A stretch of DNA of 64,000 nt. It comes from Tepidibacter hydrothermalis. Lineage in GTDB: Bacteria; Bacillota; Clostridia; Peptostreptococcales; Peptostreptococcaceae. The position numbers and the translations under genes were made by a program. The stretch spans positions 2,852,001-2,916,000 of the forward strand of contig NZ_CP120733.1 of NCBI RefSeq assembly GCF_029542625.1. The letters are read 5' to 3'. The notes under the pieces are model-generated. The model was not told where the DNA came from, did not search any database, and saw only the letters and a program-made list of their open reading frames with translations. Shown one piece after another: positions 8,692 through 16,282 of this stretch; positions within the stretch are counted from its first letter, which is position 1, and every line of letters begins with the position of its first letter.

Positions 8692-9089
8692 TCTTCTCCA
8701 CCTTTTTCTATAACTATTTTTTCATATTAAGATTATATACTATTTTGTTATTATAGTTAATACAAAATTAACTTACTAATAATACATACGTTCATGTGCC
8801 CAAAACTAAAGTATTATATTGATTAATAATACAAATGCATAACTTAAAACTTATATCCGTTACTATTGAATAATTGCTCTTCTACCAGTACAATGTAGCT
8901 ACATAATAAGTATTTAGGGTTATAATTAAGCTGAAAAAATTAGTTATAAAGAAAACCCAGCTGCTAAACTATGAATTTGACATTAATAAAGAAGAGCTTA
9001 TAAGCTCTTCTTTATTTTAAATTAATTACTTAAAATTAACGCCTCTTTATCACAATTTAACTAAAAAACTGAGTAATTTTTTCTTAAAT
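8692..9089. other. Intergenic stretch without a supportable gene
   Basis: About 400 bp with no frame that has a start and ribosome binding site. The only clear structure is the 32-bp palindrome at 8985-9016. Confidence 0.6.
8985..9020. terminator. Perfect palindromic terminator-like hairpin
   Basis: Perfect 16-bp inverted repeat without spacer (8985-9000 with 9001-9016). A/T runs at both ends allow use on either strand; it most likely ends the methyltransferase transcript. Confidence 0.65.
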
Positions 9090-9917
9090 CTATTTAAATT
9101 TCAAATGATAAAAACTAGCCGACTTCATTTCATCACACATATTCATAATCTCAACTACACTATCACTCCATTCTTTTTTTCTAGGAATACGCTCATAATA
9201 TGAAAATTCATCTACAACCTCTATTTTGTTATTCCATTTTGTAATCTCACTTGCAGAATTAATTCCCCATTGTATCATGCTTTCTTGCATTCCAGCTTTA
9301 AGCATCATATCGTTTGCATACTTTAATCCCTCGTCAGATAAAGTATCAAAGAAAATTTCTCCATTAGGAAATTTAGATGCCATCTTAGAAAATAGCTGTT
9401 TTAATTCTTCTTCCTCAAAAAACATTAACACTCCAGAAGCAATAAAAAGTATATTATCATCTATAGTTTTAATATCCTCAAACCAAGTATAATCAAATAC
9501 AGATTTTGATATATAAACTCTGCTATCAGTTTCATCTATAAAATTTTTTCTAAATTCTATTGCATCTGGAAGATCAAGATCATACCATGTTATTTTTCCA
9601 TTATCAACTCGTTCAAAGCTAGTATCTAATCCCGCTCCTATATTTACAATTACAGCTTTTGGATGTTTTTTTATAAAATTCTCTATAGCTAAATCCATAA
9701 TTTTTGATCTAACAGCCCAAGCTAAAGCCTCATATTCTGTAAGTTTATTTTCTATTTTAGAAAAATCATAATCCATATTATTTATAATTTCAATAGCTTT
9801 TGGATCATATACTAAAGGGTCACTTTTTTTACTCTCAAGAAACCTCCCCCATAAAGGCAATACCATAGTTTCTTGTAACTTTCCTAATTCAACTTTTTTC
9901 TTTTCTATACTGCACAT
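9090..9917 (-). CDS. LCMT/TcmP-type SAM-dependent O-methyltransferase
   Basis: A 275-residue class I methyltransferase of the leucine carboxyl methyltransferase-like family (TcmP/Ppm1 type). The SAM motif is VVNIGAGLDTSFERV, followed by the acidic WYDLDLPDAIEFRK strand, the YEALAWAVRS helix before it, and FIASGVLMFFEEEELKQL after it. Members of this family methylate carboxyl or hydroxyl groups of small molecules or proteins; the substrate is not known. The start is the ATG at 9917, spaced correctly from GGGGTGGTGA; a TTG two codons upstream abuts that site. A Fur-like box sits just upstream. Monocistronic. Confidence 0.82.
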   Translation of the reverse strand: MCSIEKKKVELGKLQETMVLPLWGRFLESKKSDPLVYDPKAIEIINNMDYDFSKIENKLTEYEALAWAVRSKIMDLAIENFIKKHPKAVIVNIGAGLDTSFERVDNGKITWYDLDLPDAIEFRKNFIDETDSRVYISKSVFDYTWFEDIKTIDDNILFIASGVLMFFEEEELKQLFSKMASKFPNGEIFFDTLSDEGLKYANDMMLKAGMQESMIQWGINSASEITKWNNKIEVVDEFSYYERIPRKKEWSDSVVEIMNMCDEMKSASFYHLKFK

Positions 9918-9937
9918 ATTCAATCACCACCCCTTAA

Positions 9938-9952
9938 TGATATTGATAATCA
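9938..9952 (-). promoter_or_regulatory. Fur-like operator in front of the methyltransferase gene
   Basis: TGATATTGATAATCA matches 12 of 14 defined positions of the 7-1-7 Fur consensus TGATAATNATTATCA. It lies just upstream of the ribosome binding site, where a bound repressor would block transcription. In AT-rich DNA a chance match is possible. Confidence 0.4.
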
Positions 9953-10035
9953 TTTCTATTAAAGTATATATCTATTTCTTATTATTGTCAAATTTTTCTT
10001 AATATGTATTTGAATCTATACATCGTCTATAATTT

Positions 10036-10079
10036 GTAAAAAAATAATGCCTATCAAAGTTTCTGGTAGGCATTATTTT
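10036..10079 (-). terminator. Terminator of the RND efflux operon
   Basis: A perfect 13-bp stem (10041-10053 with 10067-10079) lies 23 bp beyond the stop of the TolC-like gene, with an A run at 10038-10044 giving a T run on the minus strand. Confidence 0.8.
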
Positions 10080-10102
10080 AAAATATAGTTACTAAGGATT
10101 TA

Positions 10103-11212
10103 CTATTTAATTGTTCCTATGTTTACAGCTTTATCATATTCAAGTATAGATAAATTATAATTTGATAATGCTCTCGAAACATCTACCTTAGCTGTGTACA
10201 ATTGAGTTGTAGCTTGTTTTACCTCCAACAATGTTCCCATTCCTGAATTATAAGCAAGTTCTCTAAGTCTTAGTGCCTCTTGTGCTCTTTCAACATTGGA
10301 TTTAGACAAATCTATTTGTTTCTTAGCATTATATATTGCATCATATTTAGACCTAATATCAAATTCTACTCCTCTTTTAGCATCGTTGAGAATATTTCCT
10401 ACTTTTGATACTGCTCTTTCCTTATATTTATAGTTATATGTGTTAGAAGGATACTTTATTGAATTTGTTTCAAAATCTAACTTTACAAGATCATAATTAT
10501 GATTTAGCTGAACAATATCAAATCTCACCTCATATGCTTTTTCTAAATCTTTATTTAAATCAGTATTAAAACTTTGTTCACTAAAATTTGAAGTAAACTT
10601 AAATCTTGTATCAAGTGGATAATTTAAAGTAATATTAAGTGCCCTTAAAGCTTTTTCAAAATTAAGCTTGGCTTTTTCAACACTTGATTTTGCTTCATCT
10701 AAAGATATCTCTGCCATTATAACATCCGATTTAGATGTCATTCCTAAATTAAATTTTTTCTTTGCTTCATCTCTATTTCTTTTAATATTTTCTAAGTTAC
10801 TATTTGCTACATTTAAATAATCTCTTGCTTGAAGAGTAAGATAATAATATTTAGTAACATTGTATTTTAAATTCTCTATTTTATAGTCTTTTTTAATTTT
10901 TTCTTCTTCAAGCGCATATTTAGCTTTTTTAGATAGCATATTTGAATCTAATTGAAATCCTTCTATAGTTCCAAGTGAATAATCTAAATCCTTATATTTT
11001 TTTTCATTACGCTTTGCCTGATCAAGTTCTATTTCTTTTATTTCAATATCTAAGTCACTAGTTTTAATATCATTAGAATTTTTTATTGCTTCAGTTATTG
11101 CTAAATCTAATGAAAGTTGTTTTATATTTGACATAGGAATATCATCAGCATACACAAATGTTGAACTCATAAGTATTGTCGTAATTAATGTTAATATACC
11201 AAGCTTCTTCAT
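10103..11212 (-). CDS. TolC-like outer-membrane-efflux-family protein
   Basis: A 369-residue exported protein with signal peptide KKLGILTLITTILMSSTFVYA (cleavage near residue 22) and long heptad-like helices (LNVANSNLENIKRNRDEAKKK, VSRALSNYNLSILEYDKA) in two similar halves, as in the TolC family. It is shorter than Gram-negative TolC (about 450-490 residues), and long beta-strand segments are not evident. It is the last gene of an adaptor-pump-TolC operon, 52 bp after the pump. In a monoderm host it cannot be an outer-membrane channel in the usual sense; a cell-wall-spanning or adaptor-like role is possible (inference). Confidence 0.78.
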   Translation of the reverse strand: MKKLGILTLITTILMSSTFVYADDIPMSNIKQLSLDLAITEAIKNSNDIKTSDLDIEIKEIELDQAKRNEKKYKDLDYSLGTIEGFQLDSNMLSKKAKYALEEEKIKKDYKIENLKYNVTKYYYLTLQARDYLNVANSNLENIKRNRDEAKKKFNLGMTSKSDVIMAEISLDEAKSSVEKAKLNFEKALRALNITLNYPLDTRFKFTSNFSEQSFNTDLNKDLEKAYEVRFDIVQLNHNYDLVKLDFETNSIKYPSNTYNYKYKERAVSKVGNILNDAKRGVEFDIRSKYDAIYNAKKQIDLSKSNVERAQEALRLRELAYNSGMGTLLEVKQATTQLYTAKVDVSRALSNYNLSILEYDKAVNIGTIK

Positions 11213-11264
11213 TAATTAACCTCTTTTCTTTTTTGTATTTGTCCAATATTAGTTATTAAATCTC

Positions 11265-14200
11265 TTAGATTGTTTTTTGAGCAATTTTTAATTTTCTCTT
11301 TTCTAAATAAGTTTCAACTAAACTATATATAACTGGTATAACTACCATAGTTAAAAATGTTGACACTGTTAATCCAAACATAAGAGATATAGCCATTGGT
11401 CCAAACAAAGCACTTCCTGAAATAGCTAGTGGCACAAGTCCCATAACTGTAGTTGATGCGCTAAGAATTATTGAGTTAAACCTCTTATCAACTGCATCTA
11501 CACAAGCTTCATCAATAGTGTATCCAGCCTTTCTTGCATCGTTTATATATTCAATAAGAAGTATACCATTTTTAACAACAAGTCCAATCAAAGCTATAAT
11601 CCCTAAAAATGCTGTTAGTGATAGTGGACTCTTGAACATAAGTAATCCTATTATCGCTCCAATTAAAGAAAGAGGTACCGTAGCTAATATCACTAAAGGT
11701 TGCATAAAAGAATTAAATTGTATCAATAGAATTATATATATTATAAAAATACAGAAAACAGCTAGAATTCCTACTACACTAAAATTCTCATTTATATCTT
11801 CTCTTTCTCCTGCAAAGCTAATTTTTGTTCCATCAATGTCTAGCTTCGGAAGAATCTCATTTTCAATAATATTTTCTATTTCAACAGGGCTATAACCAGG
11901 TAATTCATTAGCCATTACTTTTATTGTTTGTTCTCTGTTAAAAGTATTAATTCCATCAAACTTTGTTCCATATTCTATTGTAGCAAACTGTTTTAAATAT
12001 ATTTTATTTCCAGTTATCGAAGATTTTATTGCTAAATTTTCTAACATAGCTACATTATCAATATTACTTTTTAATTTAATATTATATTCATTTCCATCTT
12101 TTCTATAAATGGAAGCATTCTTACCATAAAGAGCTGTATTAATTTGCATTTGAACATCATATCCACTAATTCCTAAATTACTTGCCTTTTCTCTATCAAC
12201 TTTTATTTCAAACTGGAAGGTTCTATCTTTAAAGTCATGTCTAACATTTACTGTTCCAGGGATTTTTGAAATCTCACCTTTCAATTGATTAGAAACCTCA
12301 AGTACACGATCTAGATTTTTTCCAGAAACTCTTACTATTACCTTTGCTTCTGATGGAGATGCATTAGCTAACAGTTTTGCTGTAGTTTTACCATTTGGTA
12401 TATTTTCATCAAGAAGCTTTTGAATATGGTTTATAAACTCTTCGTTATTCTTAAACCTTCTTTTTTCTTTATTACCTAAATCAAATTTACAAACCATTTG
12501 TCCATAATCAGTAGATGGTTTAGCAGGACTCATAGTTATATAAAATTTAGGAAGTCCATTTCCAACTGCAACAGTAGTACTTTTAATTTCTGGTTCTTTT
12601 GCTAAAAGTTTTGTAACATCATCTGTAAGCTTTTCTGTAGCATCCATATTTCCTGATACCTCAGAAGTAATATCTATATAAAATAGATTTTTATCTGTGT
12701 TTGGAAAAAATTCTGAAGGTAGTAAAGGCATTAACACCTTTATAACAATAATAAATGCTACAAATGCAGAAATTACCGTTACTTTCTTATTTTTTAAGCC
12801 CATTTTCAATGTACTATCAAAGAAATTTCTAAGTATTCCTTTTTTTTCTTTTTTAACCTTACTTTTTCTAAAGAAAGTTGCAGCCATAGCTGGTGTTATA
12901 AACATAGCTACAATATATGCTGCTATAATTGATATAATAAGAACTTGAGGTATTGCTCCTAAAAATTCTCCCGCTGCACCTGGAAGACCTATTAAAGGAG
13001 AAAATGCTGCAATAGTTGTAAGTGTTGCTACAAATATTGGCATAGATGACATTGTAGTTCCATTATACGCTGCAGTTATCACTTCTTCTCCTTCATCTAT
13101 CTTGACTTGTATAGTATCACTTATAACTATAGCATTATCTACAAGTACCCCTAGTGCAATAATTAGTGCTGTAAGAGACATTTGATGTATTTTTATTCCT
13201 GTTAACTTCATTACTCCAAAGGTAATTAGTATAGATATAGGAATAGCAGCTGAAACTACTATAGCATTACGCATACCCATACCTAAAAATACAACAATTA
13301 CAACTAGTACAATACCTTCTACTAAATTTAGCATAAAATCATTTGTTGATTTACTAACATCATCAGGTTGATAGACTACTTCTTCAACAATAAGATCTTC
13401 TGGGAGATTATTCTTAACCTCCTCTATAGCTTTTCTTACATCTTTTCCTATGATGACTACGTTCTTACTATCCTGAAAATAACCTGTCAATAATACCGCA
13501 TTTTTTCCATTCTGTTTATATTTTTCTACACCTTCTTCAACATCCATATATACATTACCAACATCTGAAAGCTTTGTTACTACACCTGTTTCAGGTGAAA
13601 TACCTATAATTATATTTTTAATATCATCAATTGAAGTATAAATTCCTGGTGTCTTAACCGTTACTTTTGAATTTCCATAATCAATATTCCCCGATGGGAT
13701 CTCTATATTTTGTGATTGTAAAATTTGACTTATATCAGCCATAGATAATCCTAATTGATTTAATTTGGCAATATCTACATCTACCTTTACTTCCTTATCT
13801 ACTTCTCCTTCAATGCTAAATTTAGATATCCCGTCAATATCAATTAATTTATCCTTAAACAAATCTCCAAAAGATGCTAATTGTTCATAGCTGTAGTTAT
13901 CTCCTGAAAGACTTATAATAATACCAGCTGTTTCTAAAAAATCTGTATTAACTTGACTTTGCATAACTCCACTTGGTAACTTTGATTGTACATCTGATAC
14001 TGCATTTCTTACATCCTGCATAGCTTTATCAGTATCTACATTATTTTTAAACTTAACCATTACTATAGATAGTCCTTCTTTAGAAGTTCCACTACATTCA
14101 TCATACCCATCAAGCTCTACTAGTTCATCTTCAATTTTACTTGTAACTAAATCCTTAACATCATTAGGTGAAGCTCCTGGATACGGTGTAATAATCATTG

Positions 14201-14336
14201 CTATAGGGGCAGATACATCTGGACTTTCCTGTCTAGGTATAACATAGTAGCTATATATTCCTAAAATAGAAATTACTAAAGCCAAAAATAGAGTTACTCT
14301 TCTTTCCTTAATTAATGCATTAATTAATTTATACAT
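11265..14336 (-). CDS. RND-family efflux pump (HAE1/AcrB type)
   Basis: A 1023-residue RND permease of normal length with twelve predicted transmembrane helices: one N-terminal helix (ALVISILGIYSYYVIP), a first large extracytoplasmic loop, a TM2-6 block (about 335-490) containing LTALIIALGVLVDNAIVISD (the charged TM4 relay), a second loop, and a TM8-12 block (LTAFLGIIALIGLVVKNGILLIEY, GLTVSTFLTMVVIPVIYS). By family it exports drugs, lipids or metal-complexing compounds using the proton or sodium gradient. GGGGGGAG precedes the ATG, 13 bp after the adaptor gene. It is part of the TetR-controlled operon. Confidence 0.92.
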   Translation of the reverse strand: MYKLINALIKERRVTLFLALVISILGIYSYYVIPRQESPDVSAPIAMIITPYPGASPNDVKDLVTSKIEDELVELDGYDECSGTSKEGLSIVMVKFKNNVDTDKAMQDVRNAVSDVQSKLPSGVMQSQVNTDFLETAGIIISLSGDNYSYEQLASFGDLFKDKLIDIDGISKFSIEGEVDKEVKVDVDIAKLNQLGLSMADISQILQSQNIEIPSGNIDYGNSKVTVKTPGIYTSIDDIKNIIIGISPETGVVTKLSDVGNVYMDVEEGVEKYKQNGKNAVLLTGYFQDSKNVVIIGKDVRKAIEEVKNNLPEDLIVEEVVYQPDDVSKSTNDFMLNLVEGIVLVVIVVFLGMGMRNAIVVSAAIPISILITFGVMKLTGIKIHQMSLTALIIALGVLVDNAIVISDTIQVKIDEGEEVITAAYNGTTMSSMPIFVATLTTIAAFSPLIGLPGAAGEFLGAIPQVLIISIIAAYIVAMFITPAMAATFFRKSKVKKEKKGILRNFFDSTLKMGLKNKKVTVISAFVAFIIVIKVLMPLLPSEFFPNTDKNLFYIDITSEVSGNMDATEKLTDDVTKLLAKEPEIKSTTVAVGNGLPKFYITMSPAKPSTDYGQMVCKFDLGNKEKRRFKNNEEFINHIQKLLDENIPNGKTTAKLLANASPSEAKVIVRVSGKNLDRVLEVSNQLKGEISKIPGTVNVRHDFKDRTFQFEIKVDREKASNLGISGYDVQMQINTALYGKNASIYRKDGNEYNIKLKSNIDNVAMLENLAIKSSITGNKIYLKQFATIEYGTKFDGINTFNREQTIKVMANELPGYSPVEIENIIENEILPKLDIDGTKISFAGEREDINENFSVVGILAVFCIFIIYIILLIQFNSFMQPLVILATVPLSLIGAIIGLLMFKSPLSLTAFLGIIALIGLVVKNGILLIEYINDARKAGYTIDEACVDAVDKRFNSIILSASTTVMGLVPLAISGSALFGPMAISLMFGLTVSTFLTMVVIPVIYSLVETYLEKRKLKIAQKTI

Positions 14337-14349
14337 AAATCTCCCCCCT

Positions 14350-15435
14350 TTACTTTACAATATTAACCTTAGATCCATCATTTAAGTTTTTCATACCACT
14401 TGTAGCAACAAATTCTCCTATTTTAATTCCCTTAACTAGTACCTTATCATCAGACATATCTGTTAATGTAACAGTTCTTTTAAAAGCTCTATTATCTTTT
14501 ATTGTATAAACATAATCTTCTCCATTTGAGAATATTATATCTATTGGAACCCACACTCCTTTTTGTTCTCCAATGTTAATACCTACTTTTGCAATCGATC
14601 CCAGTCTAAATTGTTTATCTTTTACTTCAATTTCTGCATTATATGTTCTAGTAGATGTATCTGGAGCCTCTGCTATATTAGTTACAACTCCATCTGCCTT
14701 TACTCCATCTACATCTATAACTGCTTTAGATCCAATTCTAATATTGTTAAGGTCTTTTTGAGCTATACCTATGTTTATAATTTGTTCACCACCTCTAACT
14801 ACAACTACTGGTACACTTGGTCCTACTCTTTCATTTTCTTGATATCTTACTTGTGCTACAGTTCCAGCTTGTTCTGCATAAATAACTGCATTGTCTAATA
14901 AGCTTAATTTGTAATCATAATCTACCTTTGCAGCCTCGTATTGAGACTTAGTTTGATTGTAGTTTGCTTCATCCACATTTAACTTAAGTTCAACTTTATC
15001 AAACTCGTCTTTAGATATAACTCCTTCAGTATATAACTGGTTCATTTTGTTATGAGAATCTTTAGTATACTTCAATGATTCTTCTGCTTTTCTTATGTTC
15101 ATATTTGTTGTATCTAAATTTGCTTTAGCTGCTGAAATTTGAAAATTTAAATCTTGTAAATCTACTTCTGCTAGTTTATCTCCAGGACTAACTTTATCCC
15201 CCTTTTCAACGTATATTCTTGAAATTTTTCCATTAGTTTTAAAACTATAACCTATCATATCTTTAGAATTTAGTGTTCCTATGTACTGCATAGTAACTGG
15301 ATTTTTACTTTCTTCAACTTTAAGTACCTTTACAGCTCTTGCTCTTTCTTCTACAGTATTTGTATCCTTTTTTGAGCACGCTGTTGTAGAAAATATCAAT
15401 CCTACAATCATCAAAACCATTATATATTTTTTCAT
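14350..15435 (-). CDS. RND efflux adaptor (HlyD/AcrA-type) lipoprotein
   Basis: A 361-residue membrane-fusion protein. The N-terminal signal ends in a lipobox (FSTTAC, Cys20), so it is probably a membrane-anchored lipoprotein. It contains a biotinyl-lipoyl-like half motif (SFKTNGKISRIYVEKGDKVSPGDKLAEVD, about 65-93), a coiled-coil hairpin (about 95-180) and the second lipoyl half (AEQAGTVAQVRYQENERVGP), followed by beta-barrel and membrane-proximal domains. It is the first gene of the operon adaptor-RND-TolC. Two TetR-type palindromes lie between it and the TetR gene. Confidence 0.9.
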   Translation of the reverse strand: MKKYIMVLMIVGLIFSTTACSKKDTNTVEERARAVKVLKVEESKNPVTMQYIGTLNSKDMIGYSFKTNGKISRIYVEKGDKVSPGDKLAEVDLQDLNFQISAAKANLDTTNMNIRKAEESLKYTKDSHNKMNQLYTEGVISKDEFDKVELKLNVDEANYNQTKSQYEAAKVDYDYKLSLLDNAVIYAEQAGTVAQVRYQENERVGPSVPVVVVRGGEQIINIGIAQKDLNNIRIGSKAVIDVDGVKADGVVTNIAEAPDTSTRTYNAEIEVKDKQFRLGSIAKVGINIGEQKGVWVPIDIIFSNGEDYVYTIKDNRAFKRTVTLTDMSDDKVLVKGIKIGEFVATSGMKNLNDGSKVNIVK

Positions 15436-15472
15436 AAATTATTTGCCCCCTTACTTTATGTATTATATTTAA

Positions 15473-15493
15473 AACCGTCCAGACGGTCAGTTT
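15473..15493. promoter_or_regulatory. TetR operator 1 upstream of the efflux operon
   Basis: The palindrome ACCGTCCAGACGGT followed by CAGTTT occurs about 40 bp before the adaptor start. It shares the sequence of operators 2 and 3. Confidence 0.75.
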
Positions 15494-15516
15494 AACTTAA
15501 AAAAATATAACTCTAA

Positions 15517-15536
15517 AACCGTCTAGACGGTCAGTT
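15517..15536. promoter_or_regulatory. TetR operator 2 upstream of the efflux operon
   Basis: A perfect palindrome ACCGTCTAGACGGT followed by CAGTT, 24 bp upstream of operator 1, between the TetR stop and the adaptor start. Confidence 0.78.
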
Positions 15537-15551
15537 ATCCTGTAAAAAAAA

Positions 15552-16106
15552 TTATTTATCTTTTATTTGTTTTGTCATCTCACATAACTCTTTTTCTATT
15601 TTTTTCTCCATTTCAGAATCAATATAATTTAACCCAAGAATTTTAGAAAATTCAATTCCATGTAGTGCAAGTAGTATTATATTTGCTACTACAGGATTAT
15701 CACTCTTTTGTATTTTTTCATTCCATTCTCTGAATCTTTCTCTTACTGGTTCTATTAATTCCTTATCTGTTGCAACTGCTGCAAGAAGTCCTGCTCCATT
15801 TTCATGCATCTTTATACAGTTGATTCCACTACTAGTTATAGTTGCTAATAAGAATTTTTGAACCTGTAGATCACCATTATCTTCTATATTATTTGAAATT
15901 TCACCTTGTATATCATCTAGGAATTTTTTAATCATTTCTTTTATTAATATTTTTTTAGTAGAAAAGTGATATAATAATCCACCCTTACTTATTCCAGCTT
16001 TTTTTGCTACTTTCTCAATGGTAAAGCGATTAACCCCTTCGTCAAAAATAACATCAGCTGCTGCGTTTAAAATAACTTCTCTTACATCGATATTTTCATC
16101 ATGCAT
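15552..16106 (-). CDS. TetR-family regulator of the efflux operon
   Basis: A 184-residue repressor. The N-terminal helix-turn-helix spans about residues 5-50 (VILNAAADVIFDEGVNRFTIEKVAKKAGISKGGLLYHFSTKK); the C-terminal ligand domain is typical in size. The start at 16106 lies 9 nt after GAGGAG; an ATG three codons earlier would overlap that site. It lies directly upstream of the adaptor-pump-TolC operon in the same direction. Related palindromes occur both before its own gene and before the operon, so it probably represses both and is released by an exported compound (inference). Confidence 0.88.
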   Translation of the reverse strand: MHDENIDVREVILNAAADVIFDEGVNRFTIEKVAKKAGISKGGLLYHFSTKKILIKEMIKKFLDDIQGEISNNIEDNGDLQVQKFLLATITSSGINCIKMHENGAGLLAAVATDKELIEPVRERFREWNEKIQKSDNPVVANIILLALHGIEFSKILGLNYIDSEMEKKIEKELCEMTKQIKDK

Positions 16107-16124
16107 AAAAACCATCTCCTCAAT

Positions 16125-16145
16125 AACCGTCCAGTCAGTACAGTT
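16125..16145. promoter_or_regulatory. TetR operator 3, autoregulatory
   Basis: AACCGTCCAGTCAGTACAGTT resembles operators 1 and 2 with a degenerate right half. It lies 18 bp upstream of the TetR start codon. Confidence 0.65.
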
Positions 16146-16210
16146 ATATGATAATATAATATATTTTAATTGTCAATTTGTTTAAGAAAAATTAAATATC
16201 ATACTATATA

Positions 16211-16259
16211 ATAAACTGTAGATACCTTGTTGTTAAAGGTATCTACAGTTTATTTTTTC
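16211..16259. terminator. Long hairpin between tetR and the GGDEF-EAL gene
   Basis: A perfect 18-bp stem (16211-16228 with 16236-16253). The T run follows on the plus strand; the minus-strand flank is only AT-rich. Position fits the end of the GGDEF-EAL transcript or insulation of the tetR promoter. Confidence 0.6.
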
Positions 16260-16282
16260 TTATACATTTATTCAATCCCTTA

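Noticed and set aside
14563-14898. A Cys/Tyr-rich 111-residue plus-strand frame
   Set aside because: It is antisense to the RND adaptor gene with no start signals. Its composition is typical of a shadow frame in AT-rich DNA.
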